From contig CAUEFX010000024.1 in NCBI GenBank assembly GCA_958477465.1, positions 1-52,822 of the forward strand: 52,822 nucleotides of DNA, written 5' to 3'. The notes under the pieces are model-generated. The model ran no database searches. It was not told the DNA's origin and saw only the letters and a list, made by a program, of their open reading frames with translations. Both the position numbers and the translations under genes were made by a program. Below are positions 1 to 8,377 of the stretch, piece after piece. Source of the DNA: an uncultured Bacteroides sp. (GTDB lineage Bacteria > Bacteroidota > Bacteroidia > Bacteroidales > Bacteroidaceae). Numbering within the stretch: position 1 is the stretch's first letter; each line of letters begins with the position of its first letter.

Positions 1-257
1 AGTTAATTAACTCTCTCATTTTCAAACGATTATATTGAAATTAACAGAGTATTGTTGAAAAGGAAGCCAAACAAAGTCACCGTACAGAGATACATCCAGC
101 ACCATCTATAGGCTGTAAGTCTTGACCTATTCCATAAGCTACTGTACAGCAACATATTCACACGAATTCTCCGTTATTTTCATGTTTCCAAACAGTTACC
201 GAATCCGACCACCTTTCATCCAAACACTTTTAAAGGAATAAAAAGGGGGTTGAAATC

Positions 258-368
258 ATGACTTCGGTTATCAAGAACTGTGTAGGGACAACACTCGTAG
301 CTTTACATGATAAATATTTCATGAATAATGCATACAAAACAATCAAACATAGTCAAAAGCACACTTGA
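258..368 (+). CDS. Possible 36-residue small ORF (doubtful)
   Basis: An ATG at 258 is preceded by a purine-rich AAAGGGGG stretch and opens a 36-codon frame ending in TGA at 366-368. It lies in an otherwise gene-free region. I do not recognise the peptide; it has no clear signal peptide or membrane segment. No TAnnTTTG promoter box is obvious upstream. It may be chance. Confidence 0.15.
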   Translation: MTSVIKNCVGTTLVALHDKYFMNNAYKTIKHSQKHT

Positions 369-495
369 CAAAAAAGGAGAATAAATAAAAATCTGTTTTT
401 GTTACAAAAACTCTTTCATAAAGATGTTTTATAAGTATTGAACGAAACAAGAAATTACCCTATAAAGCACTAATATTCAAACAAATAGCAAGAAA

Positions 496-776
496 TTAGG
501 GTTCACAAGGTTCAGGGTTCACCCTTGAACCCTTCTTACCGTGAGAAAAAAAGGCAATACATTCATCCAATGTAAAAGAAAGAGACTGTAAGCGACAAAA
601 TCATCATGTTAAAAACTTTCCCAATAATAATAGTAACAAAACACTTTTTATTATTTTTATAAAATCAAGATGCTGCAGTACACGCATTTTTATAACAAGC
701 TGATTATCAATTCAAAAACAAACAATATCACGAAAAAAAGGGTTCAAGGGTGAACCCTGAACCCTGTGAACCCTAA
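496..776. repeat. 39-bp inverted repeat pair flanking 203 bp (MITE-like or long hairpin)
   Basis: The arms 496-534 and 738-776 are reverse complements at 38 of 39 positions. Each arm contains a smaller dyad, GGGTTCA-CCCT-TGAACCC, so the structure is nested. The enclosed 203 bp are AT-rich with no ORF. No target-site duplication is evident. It could be a non-autonomous inverted-repeat element or a long-range stem-loop in the 3' region of the leftward argH operon. Confidence 0.7.
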
Positions 777-895
777 AAGGTAAAACCGGACAAAAAATCT
801 GTTAGAAAAATGCACCTTATTCTCTTTTTTCAAGACAAAGCGTTATTGGCACTAATAACAAGAAAATAGATTACATCCTACTTGAAAAGAAAAGA

Positions 896-1158
896 ACTTC
901 GCATCCACACTCCGAAAGATGCAGCATGCTTCAGAAGAAGACACAGCTTCTTCTATATAACATGTTTTATATAATATGCATGTTGTCATTCTGATTTCAT
1001 TCCAACAGAACGGTGGTTGTGAGTGTCCAAAAACATATAACATCTTTTGAAAAAAGATGTAGCATCCTTCAAAAAAACATATAACATGTTTCAAAAAAAG
1101 ATGTAGCGTCTTTCAAAAAAACATATAGCATGTTTCAAAAAAAGATGTAGCGTCTTTC
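896..1158. repeat. Array of about 22-bp hairpin units with phased A-tracts
   Basis: Three tandem units of 42, 44 and 44 bp lie at 1029-1070, 1071-1114 and 1115-1158. Each splits into two related 22-bp halves that begin with an A-tract. One half folds as AAAGATG-TAG-CGTCTTT, the other as AAACAT-loop-ATGTTT. Degenerate relatives lie at about 896-1000, for example GAAGAAG-loop-CTTCTTC. A7 tracts every 22 bp (about two helical turns) would also be expected to bend DNA. The reading frames across it are by-products of the repeat. Confidence 0.75.
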
Positions 1159-1206
1159 AGAACGGGGAAGCGAGACAGCGACAAGACTCACGCGTAACAA
1201 AGAAAA

Positions 1207-1653
1207 TCAATTGCGAACCACCAATGTAGTTCCATTTACGGTTACATTATATCGTTTAAGAACTTCCTTGCCTTCACCTTCCACAGGGTATCCCCCACTC
1301 TCTAAATCATACTTGGTCTGGCAGACAGGGCAGGTTGCCGTACGCATATCTTCGCTAAGATCCAAAGAGGTATTCCGGTCAGCTTCTACCGGACAGGCTG
1401 CATCGAACGCAATATAACGATAATTTCCGAAATCATTAAACTGCCCAATCAACAATCCCGCATATCCTACAGGAATCCGATTCACATTTACTTTTACTTT
1501 CTTAAATTGGCCATAAGATTGTATTATAACATATTCTGCCTGCACAAGACTACACGAGAAATAGAACGAAACATCCGGAATACTCGATTTATAAGCATCA
1601 TCACAAGCAACGGTGCCTATGAGCAACAATAAAGTTAAAAGCCATTTACGCAT
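1207..1653 (-). CDS. Rieske-like lipoprotein with altered metal-ligand motif
   Basis: This is a small exported lipoprotein of about 148 residues with an N-terminal signal and the lipobox TVAC. The C-terminal half resembles a Rieske domain, with AACPVEA and then CPVCQTKYDL followed by GG and PVEG. The two histidines expected of C-x-H and C-x-x-H are replaced, giving C-P-V and C-P-V-C. It may therefore bind zinc or a modified cluster, or have lost the metal. The ATG at 1653 has AAGAGA at good spacing, while the ATG at 1659 directly abuts it, so I prefer 1653. It follows argH by about 12 bp and is probably cotranscribed. The function is unknown. Confidence 0.7.
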   Translation of the reverse strand: MRKWLLTLLLLIGTVACDDAYKSSIPDVSFYFSCSLVQAEYVIIQSYGQFKKVKVNVNRIPVGYAGLLIGQFNDFGNYRYIAFDAACPVEADRNTSLDLSEDMRTATCPVCQTKYDLESGGYPVEGEGKEVLKRYNVTVNGTTLVVRN

Positions 1654-1665
1654 AAACATTCTCTT

Positions 1666-3009
1666 TTATGAACGTCCCAACAATCTTTTCTCGGCTTCCT
1701 CCATTCCACGGAAATTGAACCCTTCGATCACCTCTTGCATCAAAGCAGAAATCTTATCATTACAAAGATTACCGATGCTTCCCTCATGAGTATGATGCAC
1801 CTGCTTGATATGCGAGAAGTTTCCCGCCTCAATGTCAAGCCCCACTTTCTTATAGGCATCACGGAAAGGCATGCCTTCGCGCGCCAGACGATTCACCTCC
1901 TCTACACTGAAAATGAGCAGGTATTTGTCATCATCCAGGATATGTTCGTTTACTTTTATCTCATTCATAATGTAAGTCGTCATCTGCAGGCAGTCCTTCA
2001 ATTCCTGAAAAGCAGGCAGGAACACCTCTTTTATTATCTGCAAATCACGGAAATACCCTGATGGCAGATTATTGGCAATCATCATAATCTGCTGTGGGAG
2101 CGATTGCAACTTGTTGCATTTGGCACGCGTCAGCTCGAACACATCCGGATTCTTCTTATGCGGCATAATGCTGGAACCGGTAGTACAGTCATCGGGCAGT
2201 TTCACAAAACCGAAATTCTGGCTATTGAACAGGCAAGCATCAAACGCAAGTTTGGAAATCGTTCCGGCAATGGTGGCAAGCGCAAACGCTACATTACGTT
2301 CCATTTTACCACGCCCCATCTGGGCATATACCACATTATAATTCAGAGAATCAAAACCGAGCAAACGGGTTGTCATCGTGCGGTCCAACGGGAAAGAAGA
2401 GCCATAACCGGCAGCCGACCCTAACGGATTACGGTTGCACATCTTGAAAGCCGCCTGCAAAAAGAGCATGTCGTCTACCAGACTCTCGGCATAAGCGCCA
2501 AACCACAATCCGAAAGACGAAGGCATCGCTATCTGCAGATGGGTATATCCGGGCATCAACACATTCTTATACCGTTCGCTCTGAGAAATCAGCACATGAA
2601 ACAAGTTTTCCACCGCTTCGGCTACCTCTTTCAACTGGGTACGGGTGAACAGCTTCAAATCAAGAAGCACCTGGTCATTGCGCGAACGGCCACTATGTAT
2701 CTTTTTACCCACATCGCCCAACCGACGGGTCAGCATCAGCTCTACCTGCGAATGTACATCTTCTACTCCGTCTTCAATCACAAACTCCCCCCGCTCTGCT
2801 TCCGCATAGATTTCCTTCAATTCTGCCAGCAGCAGAGAAAGCTCTTCCTCTGTCAATAACCCGATACTTTGGAGCATGGTAATATGGGCCATAGATCCCA
2901 TTACATCATGCTTCGCAAGATAAAGATCCATTTCACGGTCGCGACCGACCGTAAAGCGCTCTATCTCTTTATTTACCTGAACCGATTTTTCCCAAAGTTT
3001 CTGTGCCAT
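1666..3009 (-). CDS. argH: Argininosuccinate lyase
   Basis: This enzyme cleaves argininosuccinate to arginine and fumarate, the last step of arginine synthesis, in the cytoplasm. The 447-residue protein has the fumarase/ASL signature GSSIMPHKKNP at about 278-288, SGRSRNDQV at about 106-114 and GYTHLQ near 154. I start at MAQKLWEKS (3009); the in-frame ATG 51 bp upstream adds a stretch not typical of the family. It lies in a leftward run with pyrE and an SRPBCC gene upstream (92-bp gap) and a Rieske-like lipoprotein immediately downstream. The argF' gene at 21.7 kb serves the same pathway. Confidence 0.96.
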   Translation of the reverse strand: MAQKLWEKSVQVNKEIERFTVGRDREMDLYLAKHDVMGSMAHITMLQSIGLLTEEELSLLLAELKEIYAEAERGEFVIEDGVEDVHSQVELMLTRRLGDVGKKIHSGRSRNDQVLLDLKLFTRTQLKEVAEAVENLFHVLISQSERYKNVLMPGYTHLQIAMPSSFGLWFGAYAESLVDDMLFLQAAFKMCNRNPLGSAAGYGSSFPLDRTMTTRLLGFDSLNYNVVYAQMGRGKMERNVAFALATIAGTISKLAFDACLFNSQNFGFVKLPDDCTTGSSIMPHKKNPDVFELTRAKCNKLQSLPQQIMMIANNLPSGYFRDLQIIKEVFLPAFQELKDCLQMTTYIMNEIKVNEHILDDDKYLLIFSVEEVNRLAREGMPFRDAYKKVGLDIEAGNFSHIKQVHHTHEGSIGNLCNDKISALMQEVIEGFNFRGMEEAEKRLLGRS

Positions 3010-3101
3010 ACTATTTAATTTAATGTTAGTAACCGGTAGCCGGCCGCAAGCAATATGCACCGTTTGCCCTATCGCTCCTTATTCGGCTACTTACCGCTTG
3101 G

Positions 3102-3512
3102 TTAATATTGAATTATCGCCAGCATGTCTGCCATTTTCTCCAATCCTTCCTGAAGAGGTTTCTGAACCATTGCCTTCATGAAAGGGTTCAGCTCCATGCC
3201 GATAGTCACTTTCAGTTTACATTCGTTATCGCCTGTTGCCACAATCTGAATCCACATATTGAATGGAAGAGGCGATTGGGTCGTTTCAAGCTTTATGCAC
3301 TTATAAGGCTCACGCTCAACGATCTTCAGTGTCAGCTGTCCTACAGGAGACACGGTGAAGCTGAGCGTATCCGAGTCGAAACTCAAATCCTTCACTTTGT
3401 CTTCCGGCAAGCGATTTTTTATAGCTTCGAGGTTACTGAGATCCGACAGTTTGCCGTAAACACGTTCCTGGCTGAAAGGGATTACTTTTACCGGGCTTTC
3501 AAATTTAGTCAT
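3102..3512 (-). CDS. SRPBCC (START-like) family protein
   Basis: This is a 136-residue protein with the pattern of small SRPBCC/START-like proteins: an N-terminal strand (FESPVKVIPF), a central beta-rich part and a long C-terminal amphipathic helix (NPFMKAMVQKPLQEGLEKMADML). There is no signal peptide, so it is probably cytoplasmic. Such folds bind hydrophobic ligands, but no ligand can be assigned. It sits between pyrE and argH on the same strand, with about 100-bp gaps on each side, so it may be part of the same transcript or have its own promoter. Confidence 0.75.
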   Translation of the reverse strand: MTKFESPVKVIPFSQERVYGKLSDLSNLEAIKNRLPEDKVKDLSFDSDTLSFTVSPVGQLTLKIVEREPYKCIKLETTQSPLPFNMWIQIVATGDNECKLKVTIGMELNPFMKAMVQKPLQEGLEKMADMLAIIQY

Positions 3513-3619
3513 CTTGTTTTTTGCTTAATAGATTAAAGACAAAAAAAAGAACTATCCGAACAATACCTGCCCGAATGGCTCTTCTTTATCTCTTACTTAA
3601 TTATAATCGAATATTTTTA

Positions 3620-4258
3620 TTACCTTGCCGCGTCCCAATGTGCCGGATCTTTACGCCATTCATTCAAAGTTGCAATATCCGCATCTTCAATATACCCGGT
3701 ACGAAGCGCTACTTCAAGCACTGCTTCGTAGTTTGTCAGTGTAACCAAAGGCACCTTGGCATCTTTAAATGCTTTTTCTGCCACCGGGAATCCATACGTA
3801 TAGGCAGCTACCATACCGATCACCTCACAACCGTCACGACGGATGGCCTCTACAGCTTTCAAACTACTACCACCGGTAGATATCAGATCCTCTACCACAA
3901 CCACCTTCATTCCGGGACGGAGTTCGCCTTCGATAAGGTTCTCCAATCCATGATCTTTCGGGGTAGAACGAACATACACGAACGGAAGATTCAACGCATC
4001 GGCCACCAACGCCCCTTGCGGGATAGCTCCCGTGGCAACACCAGCAATAGCATCCACCTGTCCGAATCGTTCCAATATCAGACGTGTAATTTCAATCTTC
4101 ACAAAATTACGAAGAGACGGATAAGACAGTGTTTTACGGTTGTCACAGTAAAACGGCGATTTCCATCCGGAAGCCCATGTAAAAGGATTGGCCGGTTGAA
4201 GTTTAATCGCTTTAATCTTCAGTAATTTCTCAGCAAATAATCTCTCTAAGTTTTTCAT
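3620..4258 (-). CDS. pyrE: Orotate phosphoribosyltransferase
   Basis: This enzyme joins orotate and PRPP to give orotidine 5'-phosphate in pyrimidine synthesis. The 212-residue protein has the PRPP-binding motif VVVVEDLISTGGS at about 119-131 and the N-terminal SGWKSPFYCDNRK substrate region. I use the start MKNLERLFAEK at 4258. A TAATTTTG -7 box on the minus strand at 4286-4293 leaves a short leader and shows that the ATG at 4312 lies upstream of the likely transcript start. It therefore probably has its own promoter, separate from prmC-recX. Confidence 0.95.
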   Translation of the reverse strand: MKNLERLFAEKLLKIKAIKLQPANPFTWASGWKSPFYCDNRKTLSYPSLRNFVKIEITRLILERFGQVDAIAGVATGAIPQGALVADALNLPFVYVRSTPKDHGLENLIEGELRPGMKVVVVEDLISTGGSSLKAVEAIRRDGCEVIGMVAAYTYGFPVAEKAFKDAKVPLVTLTNYEAVLEVALRTGYIEDADIATLNEWRKDPAHWDAAR

Positions 4259-4285
4259 AACTAAACTAACTTGATAATTATATTG

Positions 4286-4293
4286 CAAAATTA
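4286..4293 (-). promoter_or_regulatory. Bacteroides-type -7 box upstream of pyrE
   Basis: TAATTTTG fits TAnnTTTG. A TTG lies only 16 bases further upstream, shorter than the usual 19-21. The box lies 28 bp before the pyrE start. Confidence 0.55.
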
Positions 4294-4355
4294 CAGAAAT
4301 AGTACGAAACAAGAAAGAAGATTCCCCTTATTTTTTTTTAGAGTCTGTTCATTTT

Positions 4356-4835
4356 TTACCCGGCATACGCTTCTTCATCCGAAACATCCATACAACACTT
4401 AATATCTTTCATTTCGAAACCACGGCTCATCGCAAAACGAATCAATTTCCCATTGAGTTCGTACTCATCCTTGCCACGAACACTCTTCCGTTTGGAAGCA
4501 AGCAAATCACGCAGAACAGCAAGATACTCCTCCTGGTCGATTTCATTCAGATAACGCCACGCCACATCCGAAGGAATTTTCTTCATGTACAGTCCTTGTC
4601 CGATTTTCTTTTTCCCCCATTTGGCAAAACGATACTTGTCATTTACAAACGCCCGGCAGTAACGCTCGTCGTCGATATACTTCTCTGCCTCCAAGCGGAG
4701 AAGAATACGCTCGATCGCCTCATAAGCGATTCCCCACTTTTGTAATTTCTCACTTACTTCTGCCCGGCAATGTTCGGCAGCAGAGCAATAGGCGGCAACA
4801 CGGTTCAATGCCTCTTCTTCTGTTATCGTATTCAT
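4356..4835 (-). CDS. recX: Regulatory protein RecX
   Basis: RecX proteins bind RecA filaments and modulate recombination. This 159-residue, highly charged, helix-rich protein has the RecX three-helix repeats: Y-CSAAEHCRAEVSEKLQKWG, then YIDDERYCRAFVNDKYRFAKWGKKKI, and a C-terminal repeat with LIRFAMSRGFEMKDI. Its start codon overlaps the prmC stop as ATGA (4832-4835), so the two are translationally coupled. recA is not in the window. Confidence 0.88.
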   Translation of the reverse strand: MNTITEEEALNRVAAYCSAAEHCRAEVSEKLQKWGIAYEAIERILLRLEAEKYIDDERYCRAFVNDKYRFAKWGKKKIGQGLYMKKIPSDVAWRYLNEIDQEEYLAVLRDLLASKRKSVRGKDEYELNGKLIRFAMSRGFEMKDIKCCMDVSDEEAYAG

Positions 4836-5686
4836 TTATATACAGTTACTATTCTATCATTTCCGGAAATATCTTTTATCACCCGAGGATTACGATACCC
4901 CAAATCCGTCAACATCGAAACGGTTTGTACGCCATAACGGCGATTTATTTCAAAATAGAGTTTCCCGCCTGGAGCCAAAAGCGTTCTACCCAAGACAGCA
5001 ATCCGGCGATAAAAGCGCAGCGGGTCATTATCCGGCACAAACAGGGCCAACCCCGGTTCCCAATCGAGCACATTCGGTTCCATTGCCTCTTTTTCAGATT
5101 CTGTCACATACGGCGGATTGCTGACGATAGTGTCAAATACCTCCTGAATATCAGACATTCCCTGACGGTCTGCATCAGCAAACACATCTCTTTTTTCGAA
5201 AGATACAGCAGCATTCAACGCCGCATTGTTGCGTCGGGCTATATCGAGTGCTTCGTCCGAGACATCCCAAGCAGACACCCGTGCATGCGGAATTTCAAGA
5301 GATAAAGAGACGGCGATACATCCGCTTCCGGTGCCGACATCCAATATCCGAGGGGCATCAAGCTCATTCTCATGAATAATAAGTTCTACCAGTTCTTCCG
5401 TTTCCGGACGTGGGATCAATACACCGGGCGCAACATAGAAAGGACGACTGAGAAAATTTGCAGCCCCACGGATATATTGTATCGGTTCGTTTTTTCGCAA
5501 ACGTTGCAGAATGTTTTCAAGTTCATGCCGCTTGCTTTCCGATAAATTAATATCTTTGCCCAGATAAATATCGAGCGCATCCATGCCAAGCAGGTCGCAC
5601 CAAATCATCATCGTCAGGCTTTTAAGCTCCTGAAGAGGATAAATATCGCACAACGATTGACGGATGTAAGTCGAGACCCGATTCAT
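4832..5686 (-). CDS. prmC: Peptide chain release factor N5-glutamine methyltransferase
   Basis: PrmC methylates the glutamine of the GGQ motif in release factors RF1/RF2, using SAM. The 284-residue protein has the N-terminal helical domain ending near IPRPETE, the SAM-binding loop VGTGSGC at about 117-123 and the catalytic NPPY at about 190-193. I start at MNRVSTYI (5686), because upstream frame extensions run through the likely promoter. A TACTTTTG box at 5708-5715 lies 22 bp upstream. It is divergent from ribD and overlaps recX by ATGA. Confidence 0.95.
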   Translation of the reverse strand: MNRVSTYIRQSLCDIYPLQELKSLTMMIWCDLLGMDALDIYLGKDINLSESKRHELENILQRLRKNEPIQYIRGAANFLSRPFYVAPGVLIPRPETEELVELIIHENELDAPRILDVGTGSGCIAVSLSLEIPHARVSAWDVSDEALDIARRNNAALNAAVSFEKRDVFADADRQGMSDIQEVFDTIVSNPPYVTESEKEAMEPNVLDWEPGLALFVPDNDPLRFYRRIAVLGRTLLAPGGKLYFEINRRYGVQTVSMLTDLGYRNPRVIKDISGNDRIVTVYK

Positions 5687-5707
5687 TAATTCATCTGTTT
5701 TGAGGTG

Positions 5708-5715
5708 CAAAAGTA
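5708..5715 (-). promoter_or_regulatory. -7 box for prmC-recX
   Basis: TACTTTTG on the minus strand fits TAnnTTTG and gives a leader of roughly 15-20 nt before prmC. No TTG was found at the usual -33 distance. Confidence 0.5.
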
Positions 5716-5752
5716 CAAATATTATCAATAAAAGATGGGAAAAGACAGAAAA

Positions 5753-6826
5753 ATGGAAGAAGAAAAATACATGCAGCGCTGCATCGAACTGGCACGAAAC
5801 GGTTTATGCAACGTATCCCCCAACCCGATGGTAGGTGCCGTCATCGTGCACAACGGACGCATCATCGGTGAGGGGTATCATATCCGCTGCGGACAAGCCC
5901 ACGCAGAAGTGAACGCCATCCGTTCGGTTAAAGACCAGACTTTATTAAAGCACGCCACCATCTATGTCAGTCTGGAGCCCTGTTCGCATTATGGCAAAAC
6001 ACCTCCTTGCGCCGACCTGATCATCGAAAAGCAGATACCACGTATCGTTGTCGGCTGCCAGGACCCATTTCCGGAAGTAGCCGGACGGGGCATACAGAAG
6101 CTGCGCGATGCAGGAAGAGAAGTAATCGTAGGTGTACTTGAAAAAGAATGCCGCGACTTAATACGACGGTTTATCACGTTCAATACCCTCCACCGCCCTT
6201 ACATCACATTAAAATGGGCCGAATCATCGGACGGCTTCATCGACATCGACCGTTCGGAAGGACATCCGGTAGTGCTCTCTACCCCACTGACTTCAATGCT
6301 GGTGCATAAAAAAAGAAGCGAATCGGACGCCATCATGGTAGGCAGACGGACGGCCTTGTTGGACAATCCGTCATTAACGGTACGGAACTGGTACGGCAAA
6401 AACCCGGTACGGATCGTTTTGGACAAGAACCGGTCACTGCCCTCCTCCCTACATCTTCTAAGTGACGACATTCCGACACTGGTTTTCACATCCTTAGAGC
6501 GGTACTCAAAGGGGCATACGGAATACATCACCCTGGATTACCGGAAAGACTTATTGCCACAGGTCATGGAAGAGCTTTATCGCCGCAAACTGCAGTCCTT
6601 GCTGGTGGAAGGAGGAACCCGATTACTCCAGTCGTTCATCGATGCAGACCTATGGGATGAAGCATTCATAGAGAGAGCCGGAATCCGATTGGAATCCGGT
6701 GTTAAAGCACCTGAAATAAGAAATAAAATTAGTTATTCCGTTGAAAAACATTTTGGAGTGGAAATCACACATTTTACCAACAAAAGCAGCCTAAACGCCC
6801 CTATACAGAGGGATTTCCATCGATAA
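5753..6826 (+). CDS. ribD: Bifunctional riboflavin biosynthesis deaminase/reductase
   Basis: RibD deaminates and then reduces the pyrimidine intermediate of riboflavin synthesis. The N-terminal deaminase domain has the zinc motif HAEVNAI (H50) and PCSHYGKTPPC (C77, C86); the rest is the NADPH-dependent reductase domain. The length is 357 residues from MEEEKYMQRC, which matches where family members begin. An in-frame ATG at 5735 would add six residues and cannot be excluded. It is divergent from prmC. Other rib genes are not in the window. Confidence 0.94.
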   Translation: MEEEKYMQRCIELARNGLCNVSPNPMVGAVIVHNGRIIGEGYHIRCGQAHAEVNAIRSVKDQTLLKHATIYVSLEPCSHYGKTPPCADLIIEKQIPRIVVGCQDPFPEVAGRGIQKLRDAGREVIVGVLEKECRDLIRRFITFNTLHRPYITLKWAESSDGFIDIDRSEGHPVVLSTPLTSMLVHKKRSESDAIMVGRRTALLDNPSLTVRNWYGKNPVRIVLDKNRSLPSSLHLLSDDIPTLVFTSLERYSKGHTEYITLDYRKDLLPQVMEELYRRKLQSLLVEGGTRLLQSFIDADLWDEAFIERAGIRLESGVKAPEIRNKISYSVEKHFGVEITHFTNKSSLNAPIQRDFHR

Positions 6827-6872
6827 AAAGCCTGTGATTATCTATAATTTTATATAAAACTTCCCCACAATG

Positions 6873-6903
6873 TTCAATATCGGAAAAAATGTTCCTATTT
6901 TTG
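6873..6903 (+). promoter_or_regulatory. Promoter for the DUF6242 lipoprotein gene
   Basis: The -7 box TATTTTTG at 6896-6903 lies 20 bases after a TTC that approximates the -33 TTG. It is 29 bp before the ATG at 6933 and probably heads the envelope gene cluster. Confidence 0.55.
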
Positions 6904-6932
6904 CAACTTGTAAATAAACACAATCGTCCAAA

Positions 6933-8312
6933 ATGAGAATTAAGTTTTTATCAGTAATTGCGAGTTTCTTATTTGTATCATTTGCCATGAGTTCCTGCCT
7001 TGGCGACAACGATCCAATCGAATATAGCCCCAACGCATTAGTGCAAGCATTCGAACTCGATGAAATATTGGGAGAGAATTATGCTTTCACAATAGATCAG
7101 CTTTCGGGAAGAATATACAATCAGGATTCATTGCCTGTCGGCTCGGATACCATTATCGACAAAATACTAATCAAGACTCTTACAACAGCAGGTTATGTCG
7201 TTGCGATAGACGCTGCCGGTAAAGACTCGCTTTTCAACATAGAAGACTCCGTCAATTTAGTCAATACGATGGAGATCCTTCCGGACGGGACACCCGGAAA
7301 ACCTTTCAGATTCAGAGTATACGCTCCCGATATTGAGCATAAGAAAGAATATTCCCTCTCTGTACGTGTGCATCAGCAACAGCCGGATTCACTGAACTGG
7401 GGCGAGGGCCCGATAGCACGCTCTTTTGCACCCGTAATTACCGGCAAGCAGAAAGCGGTTATCTTCAATGACAACATATTGGTTTATTCTCCGGAAACGT
7501 CCGATGTGTACTCCACGGCATTGTCTGACGGTAAGAGCTGGACCGCAAGCCCGGTCAATGGATTGCCATCCACAGACCTCACTTCAATAGTTACCTTTAA
7601 AGAGATGCTTTATGCCACAGTAAACGGCTACAGCAAAGTCTACAGTTCGAGTGACGGTATCAGTTGGACCGACGCTCCGGCATTCGGTGAGGATGTGGTC
7701 ATGCTCATTGCACCGATCAACAACATACTGACTGGAATTAAAACAGTTAAGGAAGAAAACGGCCAGAACGGAACTACGGATGTGGAAAGATTCTGCACAA
7801 CCGATGGCAACGGGTGGGAAGTAGAAGGAATCGTTCCTCAGAATTTCCCGCGCAACAACATCTCGGCAACGACTTTCAACAACATAATCGGTGTAGCCAA
7901 TATAATGGTCGTAGGTAACATCGTAGACCCGACCAAGAACGATACGGCAACTGTGGCATGGGGATATATGGAAGGTCAGAAATGGGTGGCCCTTACCACC
8001 GAATCGTCTTATACTTGCCCCAAACTGCAAGACCCTTCTATCATGCACTACGGAGACGCATTCTATATTTTCGGAAAAGACTTCAAGACTTTCTATAAGT
8101 CTGCAGACGGAATCGTATGGAATGCCGTAGAGAGCAGATTCATGTTTCCGGAGCAGGACACCTCCGAATCCGCATCCACAGAAGGTTTCCGGGGGTTGGA
8201 ATCCGACTATTCGATGGTAGTGGATAAAAACAATTTCATCTGGATCATGCGGAGCCAGCCTAATGAAGTTTGGCGGGGACGTTTAAACCTGTTAGGCTTT
8301 GAGAGGCAGTAG
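6933..8312 (+). CDS. DUF6242-type lipoprotein with beta-propeller-like repeats
   Basis: This is a 459-residue lipoprotein with a signal peptide and lipobox MSSC (Cys about 21). The N-terminal part (about 30-150) has Ig-like beta character. The rest contains repeated blade-like segments (YSSSDGISW, CTTDGNGWEV, YKSADGIVWN) of the kind seen in sialidase/kelch-like propellers. Bacteroides proteins of this make-up are, from memory, grouped as DUF6242. The function is unknown. It is the first gene of a rightward set leading to the PorG-like gene, uppS and bamA, so an envelope role is plausible but only inferred. Confidence 0.75.
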   Translation: MRIKFLSVIASFLFVSFAMSSCLGDNDPIEYSPNALVQAFELDEILGENYAFTIDQLSGRIYNQDSLPVGSDTIIDKILIKTLTTAGYVVAIDAAGKDSLFNIEDSVNLVNTMEILPDGTPGKPFRFRVYAPDIEHKKEYSLSVRVHQQQPDSLNWGEGPIARSFAPVITGKQKAVIFNDNILVYSPETSDVYSTALSDGKSWTASPVNGLPSTDLTSIVTFKEMLYATVNGYSKVYSSSDGISWTDAPAFGEDVVMLIAPINNILTGIKTVKEENGQNGTTDVERFCTTDGNGWEVEGIVPQNFPRNNISATTFNNIIGVANIMVVGNIVDPTKNDTATVAWGYMEGQKWVALTTESSYTCPKLQDPSIMHYGDAFYIFGKDFKTFYKSADGIVWNAVESRFMFPEQDTSESASTEGFRGLESDYSMVVDKNNFIWIMRSQPNEVWRGRLNLLGFERQ

Positions 8313-8377
8313 CCGACATACAATTTTAAAGTTAATCAGCCGTTCTATTAATGGAATAACCAAGTAATAAAACGATT

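Larger units (their letters stand above)
1..1206. other. Gene-free AT-rich intergenic region
   Basis: Apart from the two repeat structures and one doubtful small ORF, I find no supportable gene, tRNA or known RNA here. It lies downstream of the leftward argH operon, so part of it is probably 3' untranslated sequence of the Rieske-like lipoprotein gene. Confidence 0.6.

Noticed and set aside
852..1094. 80-residue minus-strand open frame
   Set aside because: It runs through the 22-bp hairpin array and its protein merely reflects the repeat (CYIFF, CCIFR); no start signal or family match.
1029..1158. CRISPR array
   Set aside because: The repeats are directly tandem with no unique spacers and no cas genes in the window.
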